From: Actinomycetota bacterium | GTDB taxonomy: Bacteria; Actinomycetota; Actinomycetes; Nanopelagicales; Nanopelagicaceae | Reading direction: 5' to 3' | NCBI GenBank assembly: GCA_009924185.1 | Contig: RFSC01000020.1 | Location: 1 to 9,905 of the forward strand | Length of the DNA stretch: 9,905 nt | Shown here: positions 1 through 5,813 of the stretch, one piece after another | Layout: every line of letters starts with the position of its first letter | Numbering within the stretch: the stretch's first letter is position 1 | Notes under the pieces: model-generated | Seen by the model: the letters and a program-made list of their open reading frames with translations, nothing else | The model's database searches: none | Told to the model about the DNA's origin: nothing | Position numbers and translations under genes: made by a program

Positions 1-38
1 GGATCAGAAGGTTTGGGGTTCGAATCCCTACGGGCGCG
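1..38 (+). tRNA. 3' part of a tRNA, probably tRNA-Arg (anticodon NCG), cut by the window edge
   Basis: Visible parts are the end of the anticodon loop (GGA, 1-3), the 3' anticodon stem TCAGA (4-8), a 5-nt variable loop (9-13), the T arm and the 3' acceptor strand. In the T arm, stem 14-18 pairs with 26-30 around loop TTCGAAT (19-25). The acceptor strand CGGGCGC is at 31-37 with discriminator G38. CCA is not encoded, since CGCTAG follows. If the loop has the usual 7 bases, anticodon base 36 is G, so the codon begins with C. The short variable loop excludes Leu, and an implied 5' acceptor of GCGCCCG fits Arg better than Pro, His or Gln. The tRNA call is firm; the amino-acid identity is inferred. 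Confidence 0.85.
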
Positions 39-100
39 CGCTAGGCTAAAAATCCGCTGCATTTGTTTGTCAGTTTTCTTGCTCAAAAACTATTCTTGAA

Positions 101-226
101 TCAACCGTAGATTGTGTCCTCATCCAGGTTGTCATCTTTGGCTGGTTTGTTACTCCGTTTACTTGATCCACTTTTGGCCGTCAAGAGAATAACAAGTATT
201 GCTAAAGCCACTATCGCCAGTTCCAT
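101..226 (-). CDS. 41-aa single-span membrane protein, possible permease accessory subunit
   Basis: This small ORF runs from ATG (226-224) to TGA (103-101). The product is 41 aa. It opens with a hydrophobic segment (MELAIVALAILVILLTA, residues 1-17), followed by a basic linker (K18, K23, R24, K27, K30) and an acidic tail rich in Asp and Glu (31-37). By the positive-inside rule this suggests one transmembrane helix with the C-terminus in the cytoplasm. The start lies 2 nt after the stop of the upstream NCS1 permease. An AAAGG sequence inside the permease's last codons sits at a workable ribosome-binding distance, so the two genes are probably co-transcribed and translationally coupled. I recognise no named family. 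Small subunits are known for other secondary transporters, such as MetS of the MetPS methionine transporter, so an accessory role is a reasonable inference but not shown. No clear terminator follows. Confidence 0.65.
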   Translation of the reverse strand: MELAIVALAILVILLTAKSGSSKRSNKPAKDDNLDEDTIYG

Positions 227-228
227 CT

Positions 229-1608
229 CTATCGACCTTTTGCTTTAAACAGACTCAGAATCAATATGCTGGAGATTCCGGCAGCAGGAATACTCACATC
301 AATTCCATTAAGAAACTCTGCAATGGGTCCAACGTAGTCAACGCTGGAAATGCCAAGAATTCCAACAGCACTTCCTGTTATCCAAGCCCCTACGGCCTTC
401 AAATTCCAGCCGTTTCTAAACCAGTACTGACCTCCGGTCTGGCCGGCATTAAAAACTTGTAGCGAATCTTTACTCAACACCCCTTTAGCTTTCGCAAACA
501 TGTAAAGGGTTATGGATAGCCATGAGGTAGCCAATACAGATAGAAACAAAACTGAATTGGTAACTGCACTTTCCGCGTCGTAAACAAACTTGCCAAGAAA
601 GACTAGAAGTGTGCTTATGAGAGCCACTACAGCAGTTGACTGATTTCGCTTTAGCTTGGGAAGTATTGCATCTAGATCAAGGCCCATGCTGTATAGATTT
701 ATGCCACCCTGCCCGAGCGATCCAATCACGGCAATCAAAAGTAATGGAACAAGAAGCCATTCTGGAGAGTTTGCAACGTAACCGCCGACAAAACTATCTT
801 CATCAAATGCTGCAACAGCTACAAATGCGCCAAACAAAGTGGGAACACTCAAACCAAGAGTTAATGCATAAAATGTCTTGAGCACAACATCCCTTTTACT
901 CGCCTGCTCACTTATATATCGCGACCAATCACCAGTTTGAGTTACGTAGGAAATTGGGCCTGCGGCTCCACATGTCAGCACCGCCAAAAACCAAGTGGGC
1001 CAAAAACTGCCAAGCGCATACGCGTCCGGTGTACCTGCATATGCTGGATCAAACTTATCCCAAAGAGCAATAACGCTAAGAATTATTAGAACACCCATAG
1101 CCGGTGCGACAAATTGATTTACACGCAAGAGCCAGCGGTAACCGAATACTGCAAACACCACAACAATCACTGCAATTAATGCATACCCAATAGAGAGTTC
1201 TAGATTCGTTGATTCTGTATTTGTGATGCGGGAGATTCCAGCTGCGAAGGCCTCGCCCCCAGTCCAGATTGTTAATGCAACATATTGCATACAGAGGAGT
1301 AACCCGACAAACGAGGCGATTAGGCGACCTCTAACACCAAAGAAAGCTCCAGAAGCAACCGAATTATTGGTAGCTCCGCTCCATCCAAGAAGAGATGAGC
1401 TTGCAACAAAAACTGCGCCTAGAAAGGTGCCAACCAATATCGCAGAGACCGATTCCCACCAACCCAAACCATAAAGAATTGAGAGCCAACCGAAAACCAT
1501 CACAGAAAGAGAAAGATTTGCGCCGAGGAAAACAGTAACTAATGTGTTTGGCGAAGCATTCCGCTCTTCATTCGGAATCGTGTCTACGCCCAGTGTTTCC
1601 TTTTTCAT
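229..1608 (-). CDS. NCS1-family nucleobase:cation symporter (cytosine/purine permease type)
   Basis: The 459-aa product is a polytopic inner-membrane transporter of the nucleobase:cation symporter-1 family, which imports cytosine, purines, allantoin, hydantoins or related heterocycles with H+ or Na+. Family marks are the N-terminal IPNEERNASPNTL (11-23), a glycine-rich first helix region (29-50), WTGGEA (115-120), GDWSRYI (226-232) and a late GGQYWFRNGWN stretch. The length and roughly twelve hydrophobic segments fit the family. The start ATG is preceded by AGGAG at good spacing. A candidate promoter, TTGATG (1663-1658), 17 bp, TACTTT (1640-1635), would give a short leader. No catabolic genes accompany it, so the substrate cannot be assigned; cytosine/purine is only the family default. 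It is divergent from heliorhodopsin and followed 2 nt downstream by a 41-aa membrane ORF. Confidence 0.9.
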   Translation of the reverse strand: MKKETLGVDTIPNEERNASPNTLVTVFLGANLSLSVMVFGWLSILYGLGWWESVSAILVGTFLGAVFVASSSLLGWSGATNNSVASGAFFGVRGRLIASFVGLLLCMQYVALTIWTGGEAFAAGISRITNTESTNLELSIGYALIAVIVVVFAVFGYRWLLRVNQFVAPAMGVLIILSVIALWDKFDPAYAGTPDAYALGSFWPTWFLAVLTCGAAGPISYVTQTGDWSRYISEQASKRDVVLKTFYALTLGLSVPTLFGAFVAVAAFDEDSFVGGYVANSPEWLLVPLLLIAVIGSLGQGGINLYSMGLDLDAILPKLKRNQSTAVVALISTLLVFLGKFVYDAESAVTNSVLFLSVLATSWLSITLYMFAKAKGVLSKDSLQVFNAGQTGGQYWFRNGWNLKAVGAWITGSAVGILGISSVDYVGPIAEFLNGIDVSIPAAGISSILILSLFKAKGR

Positions 1609-1634
1609 CTTCTCTCCTCTTCTAGCGTCCGCCT

Positions 1635-1663
1635 AAAGTAATCAACGCCTGGTCAATCATCAA
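1635..1663 (-). promoter_or_regulatory. Candidate promoter for the NCS1 permease operon
   Basis: On the minus strand, TTGATG (1663-1658) and TACTTT (1640-1635) are separated by exactly 17 bp. This predicts a transcription start near 1628, about 20 nt before the ATG, leaving room for the AGGAG ribosome-binding site. The -10 match is modest (TANNNT only). Confidence 0.35.
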
Positions 1664-1707
1664 GTATCTCTGGGTTGGGGAGGCTGGATATGCACCAACA
1701 ACATATT

Positions 1708-1751
1708 TATGACCTGGGTGAGTATTTGATTGATTAGTAGCCCCAGTCATA
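1708..1751. promoter_or_regulatory. Imperfect inverted repeat/hairpin in the permease-heliorhodopsin spacer
   Basis: TATGAC-C-TGGG (1708-1718) can pair with CCCAGTCATA (1742-1751): ten base pairs with one bulged C and a 23-nt loop. The 3' arm also overlaps CATATCCA (1748-1755), which is an exact inverted copy of TGGATATG at 1685-1692, so two alternative pairings exist. No T-run follows on either strand, so it does not look like a terminator. It lies upstream of both divergent genes and could be an operator or a structured RNA; neither is demonstrated. Confidence 0.4.
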
Positions 1752-1784
1752 TCCAAATCATATTTGACCTCTAATTGATTGGCG

Positions 1785-1813
1785 TTGAAAGCAATATTGC
1801 GCGCGAGTCCAAT
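1785..1813 (+). promoter_or_regulatory. Weak candidate promoter for heliorhodopsin
   Basis: TTGAAA (1785-1790) and TCCAAT (1808-1813) are spaced by 17 bp. The -10 box lacks the important second A, so this is only the best of several weak options. It would start transcription near 1820, just upstream of the AGGAGG ribosome-binding site at 1832-1837. Confidence 0.3.
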
Positions 1814-1841
1814 ATGGTTGTAGTACTAATTAGGAGGATTC

Positions 1842-2618
1842 ATGGCTTCAGCAACACCACTTCAAATACCAGCCGAGAGATTAAATGGCCTGCGCCGCTA
1901 CAACGCAATAGCAGGTGTATTTCATTTAGTTCAGGCAATCGCAATCGTTATTCTCGCAAACGACTTTGCTCTACCGGTTTCAGTTAGCTACCTTCTCGAG
2001 GCACCAATTCCTGGGGCCAAGTTTGAAGATGTTGCCTTATTTGATTTCCCAATTGCACTCGGCGTTGCTTTGTTCTCCCTACTAAGTGCCGCGGCACATC
2101 TTTGGATTGTTGGACCTGGCTTTAAGGGCTATGCCAATGACTTGAGCAATAAGCGAAATATCGCACGCTGGGTGGAGTACGCAATCTCCTCAACTTTAAT
2201 GATCATTTTGATCTCGCTAATCAATGCGGTTTGGGACATTGTGGCATTGATTGCAATTGCTGGTGCAAATATTGCGATGATTCTTTTTGGTTGGCTACAA
2301 GAGAAGTACGAGGAACCCGGCAAGGGCTCCTTATTGCCATTCTGGTTTGGATGTATCGCTGGAATCGTGCCTTGGATAGCGATGTTCTGGTTGCTGTTCT
2401 CACCAGGTAGCCAAAACGAAGCACCAGGATTTGTTTACGGAATTGTATTTTCCTTATTCCTGCTGTTTAACTCATTCGCAGTGATTCAATGGCTGCAGTA
2501 CAAGCAGATCGGCAAGTTTGCTGATTACTTAGTCGGTGAGAGGGCTTACATAACCCTTTCCTTTATCGCTAAATCAGCCTTGGCGTGGCAGATATTTGGC
2601 GGAGTTCTAGCGATTTAG
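1842..2618 (+). CDS. Heliorhodopsin (retinal-binding photoreceptor, HeR family)
   Basis: The 258-aa seven-helix protein belongs to the heliorhodopsins, which bind retinal through a Schiff base, show a slow photocycle, mostly do not pump ions, and sit in the membrane inverted relative to type-1 rhodopsins. The retinal lysine is K244 in helix 7 (FIAKSALAWQIF, 241-252). The counterion is E112 in RWVEY (109-113). H28 and H86 match the two conserved histidines of 48C12 (H23, H80 there). The hallmark block GWLQEKY (150-156) and LLPFWFGCIAGIVPW (164-178) is intact, as is GERAY (232-236). Length matches the family (about 250 aa). AGGAGG (1832-1837), 4 nt before ATG, fixes the start. Nothing suggests decay. 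The partner is unknown; it diverges from an NCS1 permease and its stop directly abuts that of a convergent YCII-family gene. No retinal-biosynthesis gene is in the window. Confidence 0.96.
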   Translation: MASATPLQIPAERLNGLRRYNAIAGVFHLVQAIAIVILANDFALPVSVSYLLEAPIPGAKFEDVALFDFPIALGVALFSLLSAAAHLWIVGPGFKGYANDLSNKRNIARWVEYAISSTLMIILISLINAVWDIVALIAIAGANIAMILFGWLQEKYEEPGKGSLLPFWFGCIAGIVPWIAMFWLLFSPGSQNEAPGFVYGIVFSLFLLFNSFAVIQWLQYKQIGKFADYLVGERAYITLSFIAKSALAWQIFGGVLAI

Positions 2619-2948
2619 CTAACCGATTATTGGGCGAAGTTCAATTCTTCGATTACAAGCCTTAGAGCCTTCGGTCGCGAGCTCTAGGGCTTGTTCTTTA
2701 TTGGCCGCCTCAATAATCCAAATTCCGGCGACAAACTCTGCTGAGTCGATTAATGGACCTGAAGTTTTGGAAGCCTCGGCGCCGCGGCCATCAACAATCA
2801 CCGCATCCTTCGGTGACTCCAACCCGATAGCAAGAATCCGCTGACCTGCGGCGGCCAATTTGTCGTTAAAGGCATCAATTGCCGCCATCTCTTCGGGCGA
2901 GTGCGGGGAGCGGGTCTGTGAGTCGATAACCGAGAGGAGAAACTTCAT
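2619..2948 (-). CDS. YCII-related domain protein (YciI/DGPF-like)
   Basis: From ATG at 2948 the product is 109 aa, beginning MKFLLSVIDSQ. This is the typical first strand of YCII-domain proteins, small ferredoxin-like alpha/beta folds often found as dimers, with roles ranging from chloromuconolactone-type chemistry to ECF-sigma associated proteins. Further family-like parts are the acidic helix near residues 19-36 (SPEEMAAIDAFNDKLAAAG), a VIDGRG-like turn (VVDGRG-type, here IVDGRGAE), GPLIDSAEFVAGIWII and the AANKEQALELA helix near the end. A GTG at 2963 would add five residues, but has no ribosome-binding site and leaves the first strand preceded by an atypical extension. TTTACT (2960-2955), 6 nt before ATG, could serve as a leaderless -10 box. 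Substrate and pathway are unknown. The stop abuts that of heliorhodopsin with no spacer. Confidence 0.8.
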   Translation of the reverse strand: MKFLLSVIDSQTRSPHSPEEMAAIDAFNDKLAAAGQRILAIGLESPKDAVIVDGRGAEASKTSGPLIDSAEFVAGIWIIEAANKEQALELATEGSKACNRRIELRPIIG

Positions 2949-2992
2949 TGGTCTAGTAAACACCTAGAGGCTGTTTTTTAAGGGAGTTCCTC

Positions 2993-2998
2993 TACACT
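2993..2998 (+). promoter_or_regulatory. Leaderless-type -10 box (TACACT) for the 54-aa membrane ORF
   Basis: TACACT ends 7 nt before the ATG at 3006, the spacing expected when transcription starts at or next to the start codon. It lies inside a small hairpin, GGGAGT (2982-2987) with ACTCCC (2996-3001). No clear -35 box or ribosome-binding site is visible. Confidence 0.4.
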
Positions 2999-3005
2999 CC
3001 CGCAC

Positions 3006-3170
3006 ATGAATTCCAAAGAAAAAATCGTTTATGAACTGACGGTTTTGTTCATCTTTATCGGTTCAGTATGGACCGCAGCAGAACTGGACTGGGGAATTGG
3101 AATCGGCATCTGGGTAGCTGCAGTGCTTTCTGCTGGCCTGCTTCTACTTTGGGACATCATCGCAAATTAA
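3006..3170 (+). CDS. 54-aa hypothetical membrane protein with two predicted spans
   Basis: This ORF runs from ATG 3006-3008 to TAA 3168-3170. The 54-aa product begins with a charged segment (MNSKEKIVYE), then a hydrophobic stretch (about residues 11-24, LTVLFIFIGSVWTA), a short AELDWG turn, and a second hydrophobic stretch (about 30-53, IGIGIWVAAVLSAGLLLLWD). This is the composition of a real hairpin-like membrane peptide rather than random sequence. A TACACT box 7 nt before the ATG supports leaderless expression, and the start diverges cleanly from the YCII gene. Its last 14 nt overlap the 3' end of the convergent PQQ-dehydrogenase-like gene. I recognise no family, and the function is unknown. 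Confidence 0.6.
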   Translation: MNSKEKIVYELTVLFIFIGSVWTAAELDWGIGIGIWVAAVLSAGLLLLWDIIAN

Positions 3171-4257
3171 TAAATAGTAACCTTCCTGAATCGGTTGTTG
3201 CTACTAGATCTCCATTTGGCATTACCTCTAGATCTCTAACTCTTTCATTAACTTCTATCTGAGTCACTTTGCCAATCTTGTCTGGCGCAGTTAGCTCCAT
3301 GAATATCAATGATTGAGCAGCCAAAGTGCCCATAACAATCTGGCCTGCAAAGTTTTTCCAACTTTGAATACTTGGTAGCTGCACTAACTCAGTAGGAGCA
3401 ACAGATGGTGTCCACTGATAAATCGGTGGTTCATAACCAGCATGGGTTCCGGTTTTGCTCGGCTTGATGTAATCGCCAGGACCATAAGGTGCACCAAAGG
3501 TTACAAAAGGCCATCCATAATCTTTGCCTGGTTTGATTAGATTGATTTCATCACCGCCCCGTGGACCATGCTCTGAGATGTAGAGATTTGTTCCAATAGA
3601 CAAAATTCCTTGCGGATTTCTGTGGCCTTGTGAAATCTGCTTTACATTACCTGCGGAAATCTCAAACACTCCGCCTAACCAGCCACGTACTGCAATCTGA
3701 TCTAGCCTGCGAAAACCCAAATCACCCGTTGTGAGATATGCGCTCTTTGAGTCGATTATCTGCATTCTTCCTGCTGCATGCTGCACAGCTCCAACAGGAA
3801 CGCAGGGCTTACCCAAAAACCATCGCTCTTGTTTGCTCAAGGACTGTTTCGATCTATCAATTGTGTATCTAAACACTGCGAGTCGAACACAATTGCGTGC
3901 CGCATTGAGTTGAGGATAGGAGATCAAAAGCTGTAGTTCTTTGGAGTTTTCACTTAAGACCGCGATATCGGTGGGGCCAAAACGAGAGTCGCGTTGGCGC
4001 TCACTTTGTTTCAAGATTTTTCCAAGAGTAGTGAGCTTGTTTTCGCGATACTGATAGAGCGTGTCACCAGTTCGACCGCCGCCTAGTAAAAGAGTTCCAT
4101 CTCTTAAAACCGCTAAAGCTGCGCCTCGTCCACCTTCGACAGCGGTGGCATAGAGATCTACGGTGCGAATGTTTAGCTCTGGTGAATCTGCTACGGCAAC
4201 CTGGGTTGAACTTAAAAGCAAGGCCAACACTGACAGAGCTGCAAAGAAAGATCTCAT
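3157..4257 (-). CDS. Exported PQQ-dependent aldose sugar dehydrogenase-like beta-propeller (GSDH family)
   Basis: The 366-aa protein has an N-terminal signal peptide (residues 1-23, cut likely after AVA-D), so it acts outside the membrane. It matches the soluble glucose/sorbosone dehydrogenase family, which oxidises sugars using pyrroloquinoline quinone. Visible motifs, in order, are the catalytic-type His in QHAAGR (159-164, H160), GHRNPQG (211-217), EHGPRGGDEIN (229-239, the calcium/PQQ region), YGWP (247-250) and WTPSVAPTEL (282-291). C123 and C152 could form a disulfide. The length is normal. AAGG precedes the ATG at suitable distance. It lies downstream of the fasciclin gene on the same strand, but a strong terminator separates them. 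No PQQ-synthesis genes are seen here, so cofactor supply is unresolved; some family members may have other activities. Confidence 0.88.
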   Translation of the reverse strand: MRSFFAALSVLALLLSSTQVAVADSPELNIRTVDLYATAVEGGRGAALAVLRDGTLLLGGGRTGDTLYQYRENKLTTLGKILKQSERQRDSRFGPTDIAVLSENSKELQLLISYPQLNAARNCVRLAVFRYTIDRSKQSLSKQERWFLGKPCVPVGAVQHAAGRMQIIDSKSAYLTTGDLGFRRLDQIAVRGWLGGVFEISAGNVKQISQGHRNPQGILSIGTNLYISEHGPRGGDEINLIKPGKDYGWPFVTFGAPYGPGDYIKPSKTGTHAGYEPPIYQWTPSVAPTELVQLPSIQSWKNFAGQIVMGTLAAQSLIFMELTAPDKIGKVTQIEVNERVRDLEVMPNGDLVATTDSGRLLFINLR

Positions 4258-4265
4258 GTGATTAC

Positions 4266-4307
4266 CTTAAGAACAAACAAGGGTCCCTGCAATTGCAAGG
4301 ACCCTTG
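4266..4307 (-). terminator. Strong intrinsic terminator between the fasciclin and PQQ-dehydrogenase genes
   Basis: A perfect 9-bp stem, CAAGGGTCC (4278-4286) with GGACCCTTG (4299-4307), closes a 12-nt loop that is itself partly self-complementary. Read on the minus strand it is followed by TTTGTTCTT, a T-rich tail. It lies 35 nt after the fasciclin stop and just upstream of the next gene's ribosome-binding site, so read-through could set the ratio of the two products. Confidence 0.8.
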
Positions 4308-4342
4308 AGTCATGTTTTATCTATTCACTAGGTTTGTTGAGA

Positions 4343-4966
4343 TTAAAGCTTTGGAAGCATCACCTGATTGATTCCATGTGCTACCTGCTTATTACCCTTA
4401 TTGATATCGACTAGATTCAACAAGACCACGGCGTTCTTGTGCTTAGCAACTCTGTCAATCAATGTGATCTTTGTTCCCTCGACCTTAACGCGAAAATTCT
4501 GTCCACCTGCTGACTTTAAGCTAGCGCCATTAGCCTGCAGTGCCGTTGGAGAGAGAATTGGGTTGCCAACCACTACGTGATACAGCAACACCTTTTCTAG
4601 TGTTTCGGCACCCAAAGTCGATACTGCAGCGGCAATCGCCTCCTCACTCCTCGGAGCCTTTCCAGTTAGATGTTTAACAAGATTTCTAAATGCACGATCT
4701 GTCGGCACAAAGGCGGTCAATGCTGTCTCGCCTTTAGAAATAGTCCCGACTGGAGATTCTGGGAGTGCGCCCCAGACATCCATAAACACCGAAGTAAATA
4801 CATCAAAATCACCTAGGTTGTTATCAAAAGATGCTCTAGGCAGATTTAGAACTTCGGTTAAAGGTGTTGTCTTTAACTCCGCCTCTGCTGCTTGGGCAGG
4901 AGAAATCGGTGAAATTGCAAGTGCAGATAAAGCAACAACAGTTGCATATCTTTTTAGCTTGTTCAT
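4343..4966 (-). CDS. Secreted fasciclin (FAS1) domain protein
   Basis: The 207-aa product begins with a classic Sec signal peptide: basic MNKLKR, a hydrophobic core, and a likely cut after AQA (residues 24-26). The rest is a single FAS1 domain, a fold used in extracellular adhesion and matrix contacts. The H1 box is LTAFVPTDRAF (83-93), the conserved YH pair is 129-130 (LLYHVVVG), and the H2 box is near the C-terminus (HGINQVMLP, 197-205). The length fits a one-domain bacterial FAS1 protein, similar to mycobacterial MPT70-type proteins. There is no LPXTG or lipobox, so it is probably released or loosely held. An AGAGGA ribosome-binding site precedes the ATG. A terminator follows, and the next gene on the same strand is a sugar-dehydrogenase-like protein. 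Confidence 0.92.
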   Translation of the reverse strand: MNKLKRYATVVALSALAISPISPAQAAEAELKTTPLTEVLNLPRASFDNNLGDFDVFTSVFMDVWGALPESPVGTISKGETALTAFVPTDRAFRNLVKHLTGKAPRSEEAIAAAVSTLGAETLEKVLLYHVVVGNPILSPTALQANGASLKSAGGQNFRVKVEGTKITLIDRVAKHKNAVVLLNLVDINKGNKQVAHGINQVMLPKL

Positions 4967-5160
4967 ACTTTCCTCTTCTCTGTATTCAAGTAGTGCGGAT
5001 AAAAATGAAACTTTGAAATGCAGGCGAATGATTGGTGAAGAAAGTTAGACAACACTGTGCTCAGGGGTAATGAGGACACGGAAATGGCATAGAAAATGCT
5101 GAAAACACCGAGAAGTATCGAAGTTTTGTGTAGAGCTAGTCGCCTCTTTATACTTCCTGA
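4967..5160. other. Divergent intergenic spacer between the fasciclin and VKOR genes
   Basis: This 194-bp stretch contains the fasciclin ribosome-binding site at its left end and the VKOR leaderless promoter at its right end. I found no convincing -10 box for fasciclin, no ORF of believable length and no strong hairpin in the middle. Confidence 0.6.
5126..5154 (+). promoter_or_regulatory. Promoter driving leaderless VKOR transcript
   Basis: TTGTGT (5126-5131), a 17-bp spacer, and TATACT (5149-5154) lie upstream of the GTG at 5161 with only 6 nt between the -10 box and the start codon. No Shine-Dalgarno fits in that space, so transcription should begin at or next to the start codon. This is the clearest promoter in the window. 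Confidence 0.65.
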
Positions 5161-5730
5161 GTGTTGCTAAAGAATAAGACCTCGGCCTGGACCATGCTTG
5201 TGGCCAGCCTGTCGGGCTTGGTGGCCTCTTTTATTTTGACGATCGATAAGTTTAAGGTCCTTAAAGATGCCGGATACACACCTTCCTGCAACATAAATGC
5301 CACCCTCAACTGCAAGAGCGTGATGCTCTCCAAGCAGGCAGAAGTGTTTGGATTCCCAAACTCGATTATTGGCATCGGTGCTTTTTCCATCATGCTGACC
5401 ATCGCGGTGCTGCTCTTCTTCGGATTTTCTTTCCCTAAACTCTTTTTACAGCTCGCCACCTTTGGCACCGCACTTGCTGTGGTCTTCTGTCATTGGCTGG
5501 CCTACCAAACCACCTTTGTAATTGGCGCTTTATGTCCTTACTGCATGGTGGCTTGGGTAGCGACTTTATTGGTTCTTTCGGTGCTTCTCCGAGAGTTAGT
5601 AGAGCTAAAGAAGCAATCGATTGATGATGAAAATGGAGTTATCGCCATAGACACAATCAAAAAGTGGCTAGTTCCCTTCCATGCGCTATGGGCCGGATTG
5701 TTAGTAGCCGCAGCATTTTTTGGCGTCTAA
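5161..5730 (+). CDS. Vitamin K epoxide reductase (VKOR) family membrane oxidoreductase
   Basis: The 189-aa polytopic protein is a bacterial VKOR homologue. In Actinobacteria these take the role of DsbB, re-oxidising a DsbA-like partner and passing electrons to menaquinone, so that exported proteins gain disulfides. The redox centre CPYC is at 125-128. The loop cysteine pair is C43 and C51 (SCNINATLNC), followed by a conserved-type Ser at 53. Further features are a GFPNSIIGIGAF segment (64-75) and about five hydrophobic spans (roughly 11-28, 68-88, 96-116, 118-145, 170-188). No fused thioredoxin domain is present. GTG at 5161 is chosen because a TATACT box lies 6 nt upstream; ATG at 5194 would cut into the first helix. 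No DsbA-like gene is in the window, so the partner is elsewhere. Neighbouring exported proteins are candidate clients. Confidence 0.93.
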   Translation: MLLKNKTSAWTMLVASLSGLVASFILTIDKFKVLKDAGYTPSCNINATLNCKSVMLSKQAEVFGFPNSIIGIGAFSIMLTIAVLLFFGFSFPKLFLQLATFGTALAVVFCHWLAYQTTFVIGALCPYCMVAWVATLLVLSVLLRELVELKKQSIDDENGVIAIDTIKKWLVPFHALWAGLLVAAAFFGV

Positions 5731-5801
5731 CATAGGACAACTCTCAGCACTCTCTGACCTAAACCCGCTAATCAAACAGGAGCAATTTCAATTCAAAACT
5801 G

Positions 5802-5807
5802 GATAAT
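5802..5807 (+). promoter_or_regulatory. Leaderless-type -10 box (GATAAT) for the sulfotransferase
   Basis: GATAAT matches the TATAAT consensus at five of six positions and ends 6 nt before the ATG at 5814, the same spacing as at VKOR. The only AGGAG nearby (5778-5782) is over 30 nt from the start, too far to act as a ribosome-binding site. No good -35 box is seen. Confidence 0.5.
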
Positions 5808-5813
5808 TGCCTA

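Noticed and set aside
32..43. GC-alternating run after the tRNA as a possible structured element
   Set aside because: Most of it is the tRNA acceptor strand, and the remaining few bases show no hairpin or T-run that would indicate a terminator.
199..462. Plus-strand ORF opposite the permease's 3' end
   Set aside because: It lies antisense to a well-supported permease, has no ribosome-binding site and has a composition with no domain or membrane pattern.
1609..1841. Purine or TPP riboswitch upstream of the permease
   Set aside because: NCS1 genes are sometimes riboswitch-controlled, but I found neither consensus core, and the predicted leader is too short.
1775..1987. Plus-strand ORF overlapping the heliorhodopsin start
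   Set aside because: It is in another frame over the heliorhodopsin gene, which has a perfect ribosome-binding site and intact family residues.
4818..5048. Plus-strand ORF opposite the fasciclin signal peptide region
   Set aside because: It is antisense to the signal peptide and upstream region of the fasciclin gene and lacks start signals.
5148..5468. Minus-strand ORF opposite VKOR
   Set aside because: The plus strand encodes a clear VKOR with CPYC and loop cysteines; the antisense frame shows no family features.
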